64,000 bases of DNA from Gliomastix tumulicola (GCA_001599755.1 BCHX01000010.1:37067-101066); one strand, 5' to 3'; counted from the stretch's first letter, positions 33,444-44,466 are shown. Numbers and translations are program-made. Notes: a model not told the origin generated them from the letters alone.

Positions 33444-33500
33444 GACGCGCGGACGAAAAGCATGCAATTTAATAAATTACAGCACACCCTTTGTACAGTA
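33444..33500. repeat. Dispersed palindrome repeat, second copy
   Basis: Contains CGCGGACGAAAAGCATGCAA, then TTTAATAAATTAC and TTTGTACAGTAG. Matches 14096-14160 and 44407-44466 with scattered differences. Lies just downstream (minus sense) of PD-(D/E)XK-like copy 4. Confidence 0.6.
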
Positions 33501-33525
33501 GTACCACTACTCCTCGTATTTCGCG

Positions 33526-33804
33526 TTATATAATTGGGGTCTGCCCATTATGGCATGGCCATTCCAACACCATCCCCCGTAGCCACGGCCAGTACTCATC
33601 CCTCGCCCACCGGGCCAAAAGTTGTAGAGTGCATATGATCTGGTAGATTCCCCTCGAGCTAGACATGGATCCGAACGTCATCTTCTGCCAGAATGTGGTC
33701 TTGTCTCCTTCTCGTGTGGTGACGACGAGGTGCCAGTCATGACCTTGGACGATGATGCCTGGCAAGTAGTCGGGAAGCTGCACAGCATGATCTGGACCTA
33801 ACAC
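33526..33804 (-). pseudogene. PD-(D/E)XK nuclease-like protein, copy 4, C-terminal fragment
   Basis: The minus-strand frame carries only the last part of the family: LPGIIVQGHDWHLVVTTREG, then FWQKMTFGS...GIYQIICTLQLLARWARDEYWPWLRGMVL. This aligns with the C-termini of copies 1-3. The putative catalytic Asp/Glu/Lys are missing. It is wedged between LINE fragments, which suggests truncation by rearrangement. Confidence 0.75.
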
Positions 33805-33935
33805 GCTATCCTGGGCTGAGCCTACTAACCCATTCCATGGTGAACTCTAGTAGAGTTGGATTTCCGCCTTGCATGACAGGGGGTAGAGTTGGGTTTCTCA
33901 TGATCCACTTCTGTACTCTTCAGCCAATCAATGAA

Positions 33936-34147
33936 TGAATGAAATTTATTACGCCCGGGGGGGTTTTTCATCTCATAGGGCCAAGTGCGTTTTGCTATGT
34001 ACATTTCCACAGTCTTGCCCGCATCTCCCAGAAGCCCTACGTTCGCCATCCTCTCGCCTCACTTGACTCTGTGACAGGCCACCTTGAAGGCCAATTTCTC
34101 CAAGTGTTCAGCATCCTATCGGCAGCAGCTGAAGCCTGGTCTGTCAG
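33936..34147 (-). repeat. LINE 3' untranslated end, inverted solo copy
   Basis: Reverse complement of about 35822-36036, the 3' tail of the adjacent LINE. Matches include TTTATTACGCCCGGG, CTCATAGGGCCA and GCATCCTATCGGCAGCAGCT. No coding part is attached. Confidence 0.85.
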
Positions 34148-34261
34148 TTTGAGGCTGTAGTCAGTTAGTATTTCGTAATGGCCGAAATGGTCCAAGTCTG
34201 CTGTGGGTTAGTATTTTAGCTGGACGGGTACCCGTCCCCCTTTTGACCGCCGCTTTCCCAG

Positions 34262-36052
34262 TACGGAGTACGTCAAGATCTTGGGGGTGACAAGGACCAT
34301 GTGGCTAACGCGGTGACGAGGGGACTCGAGGCGGCCATGCGCCCCCGACGGCTCAAGATGCTGCCGCCGCAGACGGCGCGACAACTGTTCACGGCGACGG
34401 TGGCGCCCACCATGGACTACACATCGACGGTGTGGACGCACACGTGCGGCATTAAGCAGCAGCGGTGGTTGAACCGGGCGCAAAGAGTAGGGGCGCAGGC
34501 GATCACGGGCGCCTTCCGAACGACGGCGTTGGCGGTGGCGGAAGCCGAGGCCAACATCCCCACAATCGAGGAGCGGCACACGCAGGCCGGCACACGGCTC
34601 TACATTAACCTGCACACGCTCCCCAGGACACACCCACTCGCAAGCTTCAAAGTGTCACGAAGTCAGAGATTCACATCGCCGATGAGAAAGCTCGCACTGA
34701 GGCAAGAGGCCACGGCGGTGGAGCGGATGGAAACGATCAACGCGTACACGCTGTCGCCCTGGCACCGGCGTCTGCCTGTAGGACACGACAACGAGCCCAA
34801 TGTAGCAATTGGGTTGGCCAGAAGAATGGACGGCGTCCTCGTGGCGATGAGCGCGTCCGGGAAGGCGGGCCGCATCAGCATCGGAAGCACCGTCCGCGAT
34901 ACACACAGGAACGGTCAAGTGCTGGCTAAGTGCTCGTCGATGATCGGCTCAAACGGCGACTAGAATACATACACAGGCGATCTAGAGGCGATAGCCACGG
35001 CGTTACGACGCCTGCCGGACGGACTGCGGTACCGGGACATAACGGTCTTGACGAGCAGCCGGTCGGCACTACAAGTGATTACACAGTCGCGGCAACAGTC
35101 GGGACAGTGTACGGTGCAAGAAATTTATAGGCAGGCGGAGCGACTCGAGGGACAGGGCAACCTGGTCAAGATGCTGTGGATGCCGTCCGGAGAGGACTTC
35201 CCCATGGGAAGGGAAGCCAAAACAGAGGCACGCAGGGCGGCACGCGCAGGCCAGCCGCCGGAAACGCCAGCGTATCAGGCTCGCTCCACGCAGATTCGAT
35301 TAGCACTGGCACGGCAGCGACAGCAGTACCAGGACACACGTCTCGACGGGGTCGGAAAGTACTCCAAGGCCATCGACAAGGCACTGCTAGGACAACACAC
35401 TTGTAAGCTCTACGACGCGGTCAAGAGACGCGAATCGAACGTGCTCGCGCAGCTCCGGACGGGCATGGCGCGGATCAACAGCTACTTGCACAGGATTGGA
35501 GCGGCAGACACGGACATGTGTGACTGCGGACAAGCACCCGAAACGATGGAACACTTTCTATTTCGATGCATGAAATGGGACACACAGCGTGATGGCATGT
35601 GGCAGGTCCGACAGGCAAAGATGGGTAACCTCTTGTTCTTCGTGAGAGGAAAGGCAGCGTCGGACGGCCCAACATGGGCGCCTAACCTGCAGGCAGTGCG
35701 GGCGGCGATTCGGTTCGCCTTGGAGACAAAGAGACTGGACACCAATTGGGCAGGATGACATACTAACCAACAGGACACCATAACAATCAGATACGACTAC
35801 TAACCAACTATAGCCTCGAGCTGGCAGACCAGGCTTCAGCTGCTGCCGATAGGATGCTGAGCACTTGGAGAATTTGGCCTTCAAGTCGGCCTGTCACAGA
35901 GTCAAGCGAGGCGAGAATCAGCGAATGACGACTGTGGGGCTTCTGGGAGATGCGGACATGACCTGTCGAAGTGTACGTAGCTAAATGCACCTGGCCCTAT
36001 GAGGTAAACCCTCCCGGGCGTAATAAACTTCATATCATATCATACGGAGTAC
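34262..36052 (+). mobile_element. 5'-truncated Tad-type LINE with target duplication
   Basis: Element 34272-36042 is flanked by the 10-base direct repeat TACGGAGTAC (34262-34271 and 36043-36052). It begins inside the reverse transcriptase (VKILGV), shifts frame near 34290, then runs VANAVTRGLEAAMR...MDYTSTVWTHTCG (end of RT/thumb). A TAG at 34961-34963 interrupts the frame before the RNase H-like region (TYTGDLEAIATALRRL, LTSSRSALQVI). The tail has CDCGQAPETMEHFLFRC and ends at 35758. The 3' untranslated region ends near 36042 with CATATCATATCA. This is a normal 5'-truncated insertion, now dead. Confidence 0.8.
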
Positions 36053-36188
36053 TATACCCGCTTTTACGTGTCCCCGCTTTAACACGTCACCAACAGTGAC
36101 TCATTTTGGAGCACAGACCTACGCCCTTTGATCATCGGCCCCGTTACTCGTATGCTCTCAATCTTTGAGCAGCATCTCGGACCCTATC

Positions 36189-37712
36189 ATGACTTCGAAA
36201 AACGATACAGAAAAAGAGACAGTCACTGGCTTGAACTTCCAGAGTCGGAGCACCAGCGGAATGCTCACTGGTATAAGCTCCGTCACGCTGATGTCTCGAA
36301 CGAAAGCGAATACTTCCCCAGTACGGGGACAGTCTGAAAACGAGCCCAGTTCCACGCACTCTATTCTTCTCACTCCCCCATCAAGCCCAAACACCTCTGT
36401 TTTGGCTTCGAAAGAAATCAAACTCACCGAAGAGTCTGTTCCACGCATGCCTCCGATGGTCTCTTTGGAGGAGTCTTCGTCTTTGACGCCTGAAGAGAAG
36501 GAACTAGCAGAAGAAAAATTGGACTTCTCGTCCTTGAAAACCCTGCTAGGTCTCGATGACTGGAATTGCGGAGGCTGTACACGGCAGAACAAACCATGTA
36601 AAAACCCCATACTGGGGGAAAACAAAGTTCGAGTCACTGCCCAGATCGAGTCTTTGTTAGGCCTCGCAAAGTCATCTCCCGAACTTGAAGAAGAGTTAGG
36701 GAAGCTAGTGATGCTTGTACATTGTCGTCACCATGACTGCGGCATTCCGAAAGACATCCGCATCGACGATTGGACAAAGATCTTTCCCGTCGGAGATGGC
36801 CACGAAGACCCCGAAATGTTGGTTCAAAAGCGAATCAGAGAGATTTTTGGTCGATCTTCTGCCTTGTGCGCTAGGGAAATGGGGTCAGGGAGCCGTCGCT
36901 GTCGGAAACGCATCGGGGGCCTGAAGGTGTCGAATTGTGCGAAGACCATCGATCGTATCGTCGATCCGGATGTTTACCTAAACGAGGCCTATCTTGGACA
37001 GTTTCTCAAGGTCCTCCAAACAAACCGACACTGTCATCTCCACAACAAATGGGATCCTGAAGAGGTGGAAGTGTGGAAGTCTCACATCACGGAAACCCGC
37101 AAAAAGATCGAACTGGAGTTTGCGCCGAAAGATCAAACTCGACCTCCAAGCCCCCGGAAGCCTGGCAGCCCTTCCCCAAGAACGAGCGATGGCCTCAACC
37201 TACAGGACCTAGGCCTGCGAGATCCGGCCACATTTTGGCCGGACGTACGAGACACCACCCGTTTTAATATCATTGGAAGGAGCGACAGCTTTGCCGATGC
37301 CCAATCATCTTATAACTTGATCCAGAGAGAAATGAAGAGACCGTTAGAGTCGAAAGAGCGGAAACCCGGGTATATCTACGCATACGAAGTCGAAGGAAAC
37401 AAAGGGTTCGTGAAGATTGGCTATACGACTCGCTCGGTCGACGCACGCCATCAAGAGTGGATCTTCGATTGCAACAGGCCCTCCAAAGTTCTGTTTCCCA
37501 GTTCTCCTGTCCCTGTTCTGAAAGTCCCAAATGCCCCTCGTGTTGAGGCTCTATGTCACGCGGAGCTGGACCATTGCAGGATCAGAATATATTGCAAGGG
37601 CTGTGTCAAGCAGCATCTTGAATGGTTTGAGGTCTCCTCCTCAGAAGCCATTGCAGTCATTCAAAAATGGTCAACATGGATGAATGAGAATCCATATGAC
37701 CCTATTCTCTAA
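36189..37712 (+). CDS. GIY-YIG (T5orf172/MUG113-like) domain protein
   Basis: Single exon, 507 residues from ATG 36189. The N-terminal 100 residues are Ser/Thr/Pro-rich with TPPSSP. The middle has paired Cys/His motifs (CGGCTRQNKPC, HCRHHDCG, CAREMGSGSRRC, HCHLHNKW), probably zinc-binding. Residues about 393-495 form the GIY-YIG-type domain: GYIYAYEV, GFVKIGYT, R in SVDARHQEW, E in APRVEALCHAEL, and QHLEWFEV. This matches the DUF1766/T5orf172 layout known from fission-yeast mug113-like proteins and many accessory fungal genes. Nuclease activity is inferred from the fold and has not been shown for most members. No lesion; it begins about 140 bases after the LINE's target repeat. Confidence 0.85.
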   Translation: MTSKNDTEKETVTGLNFQSRSTSGMLTGISSVTLMSRTKANTSPVRGQSENEPSSTHSILLTPPSSPNTSVLASKEIKLTEESVPRMPPMVSLEESSSLTPEEKELAEEKLDFSSLKTLLGLDDWNCGGCTRQNKPCKNPILGENKVRVTAQIESLLGLAKSSPELEEELGKLVMLVHCRHHDCGIPKDIRIDDWTKIFPVGDGHEDPEMLVQKRIREIFGRSSALCAREMGSGSRRCRKRIGGLKVSNCAKTIDRIVDPDVYLNEAYLGQFLKVLQTNRHCHLHNKWDPEEVEVWKSHITETRKKIELEFAPKDQTRPPSPRKPGSPSPRTSDGLNLQDLGLRDPATFWPDVRDTTRFNIIGRSDSFADAQSSYNLIQREMKRPLESKERKPGYIYAYEVEGNKGFVKIGYTTRSVDARHQEWIFDCNRPSKVLFPSSPVPVLKVPNAPRVEALCHAELDHCRIRIYCKGCVKQHLEWFEVSSSEAIAVIQKWSTWMNENPYDPIL

Positions 37713-38704
37713 GATTATACTCTTTTACTGCCTAGATATCTCTCCGTCTACCCATACATATTTTCTCGCTCGCTCATATACATCATCTCTTTCTGGCCTT
37801 ATCTACATCCAGAGGCTGCTGTTCCTTGGGCTGGCCCTTCATTTGGGAGTCTATGCCATGTTAGGGATACTGCGACGACCACGGTCCGATCAGCTTACCT
37901 GCCAACAACGTGTGCAGGCGCGATACATGATCCGTGGCGCAGTCGCCCTTGGAGGAAATGATGAGCTTCCGCAACTACGAGCGGGCTTTTGCCTACTACT
38001 ACTGTACCAAGGCTTCCGTCTCTTTGGAGCAAAGAGGAATCCCTGTCAGGGTCAGCCATGTACCCTTACCGCGGCAGCGCGGGAGTAGGGACCTGACTGG
38101 GGTAATGGTCACTTTTGGGTGGTTGGATGACGGAGAAATTGGATGAAAGGATGATGAAAAGAAGTGGGTAGCCATGAAGTGGGTAGCCATGACGACGAAG
38201 CCTTGGTACAGTAGTAACGAGTCCAGGGAAATGGCCAGCAAAGGTGTGGGGCGAAGGGGGCTTTGTTGCCATTATCCATTTCATGCCCGATAATAAACCG
38301 CCGTTTACCCGGAAGCACGTGAGGACGTTAGTTGAGTGCTCGGAGTGACGCGACGCGGTTTTAGGTTGCTAGGTCTTGCGGGAGCGTCATCTCATCTTCC
38401 ATTTCAACACATTCTCAGGACACCATCTGGTATACTTCAAGCTCCTACCTCCAACAAGAGTCGGCCCAAGTTTTGGGGCTGACCAGCGAGTCATTTTGCT
38501 CCTCAGCAATTGAACCTCGGCTAGGTGTGCAAGCCCCATCTTTCGGACTTGATGTGTCTGTGCGGACTGATCCACTAGTAACATGGTTCCCTAGGCAACA
38601 GCTTTTCTCTTGTCCCAATGTTTTCCCTTCTTCGGGCGTCTCACAACAACCCAGTTCTCGCCGTCAATCATCCGCCCGCCTCTCGCACAAACCCATCCGC
38701 CTTC
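37713..38704. other. Spacer with dispersed short repeats
   Basis: Contains CTACTGTACCAAGGCTTCC (near 38000) and its reverse complement form CCTTGGTACAGTAG (near 38202), and a tandem GAAGTGGGTAGCCAT pair (38161-38190). No gene is supported. Confidence 0.45.
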
Positions 38705-39757
38705 ATGGAAGAAATTGAGAGGCTGCGGAAGCAGCTACGGGAAGAACAGCGCCTACGGGAAGCTGCTGAAGGTCGCGTCCTCGAAGAACAACAACACCGC
38801 GAAGAAGAACAACGCCGACGCGAAGAAGAACAACGCCGACGCGAAGAAGCCGAACGGCGCGCAAGCGCGTCGCAACCGCTGCCACTTAATTCGTACCTTG
38901 ATATTTGCCATACGCTCCGCCTCGCTATCGACGTTGTCACCGACCGTTCTCTCACGACCCAAGGCGACACGACCAATCCGACCGGCCGCATCTACCCCCG
39001 TCGAATTATTCCATGGGATGCATTTGCGACAAACCAAGAGAAAGTTTGGGCTAACCTTTCTTTCAGTCCCTCGTTCGCTTCCCGATCTGCCTTTCCATCC
39101 CGACACCAACTGGAATACGTGAAATCGCTGCTCCATCCGATCAGCAGCGAGATTGGTCTCCGAAATGGCGAGCGGGACGTGGTGGAGAACGCAGTTCAGA
39201 AGCTCGTGGACGCCACATACGGCGATCCAGCCCTGAGGAGTCATCTCGATCTAAACGGGACAGTGACGTTCGAGAGTCACACCAACCTCGGAATGACCGA
39301 TGAATCCCTCTCTGAATCGATGGAACAAGTCTCTCTTGGCTCCAGACCACCGGCCAGAATGACCAGGCGCCGGAAAGGGCGTGGGAAAGGGAATCAAGCC
39401 GATCAGTTTTGCATTTCCCGAACGTCAGATGAACGAAGGGTTCCAGCGGTCGCGATCGAGTACAAAGCGCCCCATAAGTTGACTCGCGACGAGGTCATCA
39501 CGGGACTCGAAGGGGAAATCCAACCAGACCGTGACGTAATCAACCAGGAGGGCGAGGGCTTTGCGTTCGCTTCTAGGCGGCTCACCACCGCCGTGGTAAC
39601 CCAACTTTTCTCCTACATGGTGGGCAAAGGCATCCAATATGGCTACGTTTGTACGGGGGAGACGTACGTCTTCCTCTACATTCCAAGCGACCCCTCCTGT
39701 GTCTACTACTCCGTTTGCGTACCGAGCCTGGTGCCTCACGTACGCTATTGTTGTTGA
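38705..39757 (+). pseudogene. N-terminal coiled-coil plus nuclease half of a Spok-like nuclease-kinase protein
   Basis: Open frame of 350 codons from ATG 38705; an in-frame ATG at 38618 is possible. Residues 1-52 are a charged Glu/Arg coiled coil. Then comes TTNPTGRIYPRRIIPWDAF, and a PD-(D/E)XK-like core with Asp in TSDERR and E252-Y-K254 (AIEYKAPHK). It continues RRLTTAVVTQLFSYMV and YVCTGETYVFLYIP to CVPSL, then stops. In Spok-like and related fungal proteins this point is followed by a Cys-rich linker and a kinase domain; neither follows here. The stop may be read inside an intron (GTGCCT donor), but no plausible exon was found after it. Known Spok proteins are spore killers that also give resistance; whether this one had such a role cannot be told. 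Confidence 0.6.
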
Positions 39758-40200
39758 CGCAATGGCTAGGTTAGTCTGGGTGCTTGGAGGCGTCTGGTCA
39801 CTATCGCTGAGCCCTCTCGTGGTGTTGCTGCTGGGGGACTATTAAGTGAACGGAACAATGGGGAGCGCTTAGAGAGAGGCGGTCAACCCATTCCCAACAT
39901 CGCCGATTCTTTTCCAACCCCTAGTGGTATCCCACTGGGTTGCCCGTTCTCCGCTATGGTGGCGCGCTAAGGAAGGAGTCAAGCTGAAACATGCATTCTT
40001 CTAGTACCAATTGGCAGCAGCCAAGTGTACGCCAATGATCCACAGATGACGTGTACATTGTGTAGTCGTCTTTGGCTAGCCAGAATCTTATATCTTGCTT
40101 TAGTTCTGGCCAGGATGCCTGGCAGAATCACTAGCCTTTGTAAAGCAATCTTTCACAAACATCTAACGAAAGCGCACGGAAGAGATAGCAGACTCAGAGA
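39758..40200. promoter_or_regulatory. Upstream region of Argonaute
   Basis: About 440 bases between the nuclease-half gene and the Argonaute start. No gene seen; presumed promoter and 5' leader. Confidence 0.35.
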
Positions 40201-43200
40201 ATGTCATCCGGTAAAGGACTTCGAGGCGGCGGTTCTCGTGACGGACGGGGACGAGGCGGACGAGGAGGTCATAGTGGTCGGGGCGGATTTCAGGGCGGGC
40301 GTGGGAATGATTCGGGCTCGTCGAGCAGCTCCCACATAAGTCCCATCTTTTCGTAAGTTGAAACACCTGCGTCATTTCTCCGAGCAGCACTTCTGATGCG
40401 TGGTGGCCACAATAGAACCGCGGATGGACGAGTACCTCCTCCGGATGCTTCGATCACCGCGATGGAAGATNCTATACACAGTGGGGNGANCAAGCTACAA
40501 ATGCTCAGCTTGGAACAAACCTTCCCTAGGCGACCCGGCTATGGAACGAGGGGTTCTCCAGTCGTCCTATGGGCCAACTATGTCCAGATGAGAACTCAGG
40601 ATCTGCTGTTGCACCGCTATGACGTTTCTGTCTCGCCGGTTGCCGTTGGCAAAAAGCTGAATCAAATAATCTGGTTGCTTGTCCAGAGTAATGACTTGGC
40701 TGGCTTGCGCCAAGACGTTGTGACGGACTTCAAGTCAACGCTTCTATCACGAGAGAAACTGCCCGATGATGAGACGGTCGTGCACATCGTCTATCGAGCC
40801 GAGGGAGAAGACGAACCCAGAGAAAAAGCCGTTCGGTACAAAGTGCGAGTCAAGTTCACGCATTCGCTGTCGATGAGAGAGCTTACTGAATACTTAACCT
40901 CCACGAACCTGACTTCTCAATACAATGACAAGCTTCCGATGATTCAGTCGTTCAACATTCTGTTGAAGCATTACTCCAAGGAAGCAGGAAATCTCGCAAC
41001 GATCGGCACATCAAAGACCTTCTCGTTGGGTCAGGGATCTGAAAAGTTCGACTTGGGCCGTGGGCTCGAGGGAATCCGGGGGTTCTTCGCCAGCGTACGG
41101 GCCGCGACGGGCCGTGTGCTTGTGAATGTCAACGTTAGTAACGCGGCCTTCTACAAGTCCGGGCCGCTAGACGACCTGATGGCTGCGTTCGTGCAATCTG
41201 GAAACAAGTTTCGGCTCGAATCGTTTTTAAAAAGAGTTCGCATCCGGACGACGCATTTGAAGGAGCGGAAGAATAAGAAAGGGGAGGTGATTCCACGGAT
41301 CAAGACAATCCATGGCCTCGCGTCCACAAATGACGGCTCCGGTCTTGCTCATCCTCCCCATGTGCCAGCGTATGGAGCTGGACCAAAGCAAGTCAGGTTC
41401 TGGCTTGAGGGACAGGCTCAGGGTCAATCCCAAGGCCAAGGCAAGGGTAAGAAACAAAATATGGGCCCGGGAAAGCCAGGTGAAACAGGAGACATAAGCG
41501 TCTACGATTTCTTTCTTAAGGGTAAGTTCACAATTTCAAGATTGACTGGTCTCTGTTTTGGGAGGGTTGCCGTTTACCTAATACCGGATTGATAGCATAC
41601 GGCATCCAACTTCGCCGGCCCAACCTTCCGGTCGTAAATGCCGGAACGCGAGATTCGCCTACCTACCTCCCTCCTGAAGTCTGTGTTGTCGTGCCTGGTC
41701 AAGCTGCCAGGACGAAGCTCGATTCCAGCCAGGCACAAGCGATGATTCGATTTGCAGTTCGAAAGCCGGGAGAAAATGCTCGATCAATTGCCGGGCAGGG
41801 ACTGCAAACATCAGGCCTGGACCCTGAGACGAATGCGCTTCTGGTACTGACCCTTTCCCCCTCTCTACTATTAGCAAGTGTTGACGACCATGATATTAGG
41901 GTCGATTCGGCGTGTCTGTATCTCCTTCATTAATCACAGTCCCTGGCCGAATCCTCAGCGACCCCAGAATCCTGTATCAGAGAAGTTCCGTCCAAGTGCG
42001 ATTTGGGAGTTGGAATATGAACGACGTCAAGTTCAGCAAGCCAAGCAATCTGAAGAAATGGTCCTATCTTCTTATATCACTGCCAGGCTACCGGGATGCA
42101 TTCAACTCTCAAAGTCTTGGTCAAAATATCAAAACATTTGGACAAGCACTCATGGCAGCTGGCATGAACGTGGACGCTCCCCTCGCTGGACAGAGGCTTC
42201 AACTTGACGGCATGGATGATGATCGCTTGGATAGTAAAATGGAAGCGGCGGCAAGAAGCCTTGAACTGCTCCTCATCATCCTTCCGGATACTCCTATTCC
42301 AATTTATAACCGCATCAAGCACCTTGGCGACGTTAAATATGGTATTCACACTATTTGCACCGTCGGCCACAAGATGGCAAAGGAAAGAGGCCAGGATCAG
42401 TACATGACGAATGTTGCCCTGAAGTTCAATCTGAAGCTGGGAGGAAACAACCAGCTTCTGGAGGATTCGCGACTCGGCATCATCCGTGAAGATAAGACAA
42501 TGGTAGTCGGCATCGACGTCACTCACCCATCCCCTGGCTCGAGTTCAAAGGCCCCAAGCATAGCCGGAATGGTCGCCAACATCGACAGGTTCCTTGGCCA
42601 GTGGCCAGCAACCCTGAGAATCCAGACTGATGCACGCCAGGAGATGGTCTCTGGCCTGGAAACCATGCTCCAGTCGCGACTCCTTCTGTGGAAACGAAAG
42701 GGAGGACACAAAGAGTACCCCGAAAACATTCTCGTCTACCGCGATGGTGTCTCGGAGGGCCAGTACCAAAAAGTTCTGGACGAAGAGCTACCGCTCCTAC
42801 GAAAGGCGTGCGAGAGCTTTTATGCCCCTGCAGACCAGAAGAAGGGTCTGCCCCGCTTCACCATTGTCATCGTCGGCAAGCGACACCATACGCGCTTCTA
42901 TTCCACGCGTGAGGTAGATGCCGACCGNTCGTCCAACANCAAAGCCGGNACAGTGGTTGACCGTGGTGTTACTGAGGCGCGCAACTGGGACTTCTTCCTC
43001 CAAGCCCACGCCGCTATCCAGGGAACTGCACGTCCCGCACACTACTTTGTGGTCATTGACGAGATATTCCGCCATCGATANAGGATCGTGCCTCAGCCTT
43101 ATCGGAACGTGGCCGATATCCTCGAGGAGTTAACGCAGGCTATGTGCTACACATTTGGAAGGGCAACCAAGGCCGTCAGCATCTGCACGCCGGCATATTA

Positions 43201-43366
43201 TGCGGATATCTTGTGTGAGCGCGCGCGATGCTATTTGAGCGGTGTCTTTGAGACGCCAACGCACTCGGCAGCACAATCAACTGCGGGGAGTGAGTATGGG
43301 ACATCCGTAATGAATAAGGATGTAGAGATTTACGAAAGATTGAGGGATACGATGTTTTATATTTAA
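40201..43366 (+). CDS. Argonaute (QDE-2-type slicer), full length
   Basis: Four exons: 40201-40352, 40416-41521, 41596-41843 and 41900-43366, with introns of 63, 74 and 56 bases. Product about 990 residues. An RGG-rich N-terminus (residues 7-44) is followed by ArgoN (RRPGYGTRGSPVVLWANY, from about 89). PAZ spans the second and third exons (VYDFFLKG-AYGIQLRRPN, YLPPEVCVVVPGQ). The MID domain includes RFGSWNMNDV, and PIWI follows. Putative catalytic residues are D708 (VVGIDVTHP), E750 (ARQEMV), D784 (VYRDGVSEG) and D938 (YYADIL), a complete DEDD set. It would bind small RNAs and cut complementary RNA in quelling-type or meiotic silencing. N bases occur at 40471-40489, 42928-42949 and 43081; none breaks the frame. 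Its 3' end and flank are duplicated at 1-1365. Confidence 0.95.
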
Positions 43367-44405
43367 CGACGGTCGACAATACGGATAACCTCTTGGCGGC
43401 CATTGGCTGAGGCAGCTTGGAGAGCATTGCCACAGTGACCACTCTCTGTATTGACATCGGCATCTTTATGTGAGCAGGTGTTCGATCTGGTAGTGGCCTT
43501 TGAATGAGACACCTTGGAGAGCACTGTTGACAGTGTCTTCTCCCCTTGCTCCGCAAACTCAAGTTCTATGTGACCCCGAAGTTCGGGCTCGGGATGGGAA
43601 GGGCCCTCATTTGATTGCCTGCCTTCTCGGCATCATTGCTGCCCGGTTGCATTGATGGATCGGTGCTTATCTCTTTTGCCATCAACCATGTAGTAAAGAC
43701 ACCGGAAACTGCGAAAGGGCGATTGGCACAGTACCTGAGTCCGTATCGAACCTGCGCTAGAGAAACCTTCTATGCCACTAGCCGATCCGCTGCACTTCCG
43801 CCCTGGACGGCGGGCTTTTTCTCCGTGTACCGCCCTACGGTGCTGCTCGAGAGCTGTGCGAGCACGACAGATGTAACGACATCTATCGTCTTTGCAGAGT
43901 TCGCAGCTGATGCCGTCGTAGAACACTGGAAGAAATGGAATAGGAGTAGCGCTTGGTGACGGCTGGAACCAAGCGGGAAATTTTTGTGGGGTCTTGTAGG
44001 AGAGGTACGTGACTGAACTTTTGCACAAGCAACTTAATCGCGGCTAGTTTGTAAATTTGTAAGGAATTGTGGTAGAGGCGATTATGATGGTAAAGAGTTG
44101 TCTGCGGCCCCGCGCCATACTCTTTACATACTATAATGCACCACGACGGACCGAAGTAAAAGTAAAAGAGGTTGTTGAGGTTCATCGCCCTAGCATTCAG
44201 GGCAGTGGTTAAGTGAGTTTTTCCCTAACTATCAAGACGTGAAATACGGACGAGATGGGAATTGATCCCGGAGATACCAGCACCTGGTAGCCTATTCGGA
44301 GATAAGGACGAATCAGGAAGTTGACAAGGAAAAGCTGACAATTGAGGGTAGCTGTCAATTAATAATAGAAGAGTGGGGCTGTCGACGCAAGCCATGGCTG
44401 CCAGG
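43068..44405 (+). repeat. Segmental duplication, copy B
   Basis: Same-direction partner of 1-1365. It starts inside the last Argonaute exon and ends in the dispersed repeat at 44354-44405. The 43367-44350 part holds no supported gene; frames there are shadows shared with copy A. Confidence 0.9.
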
Positions 44406-44466
44406 GAGACGCACGGACAAAAGGCATGTAATTGAATCAAATACACGGAAGCCTTGGTACAGTAGG
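44354..44466. repeat. Composite dispersed repeat
   Basis: Joins the AGTGGGGCTGTCGACGCAAG / GCCATGGCTG motif (also at 1324, 4995 and 5749) to the GACGCACGGACAAAAGGCAT palindrome-type unit (also at 14096 and 33444), and ends in GCCTTGGTACAGTAGG. It links the two short repeat families as parts of one longer unit. Confidence 0.6.
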
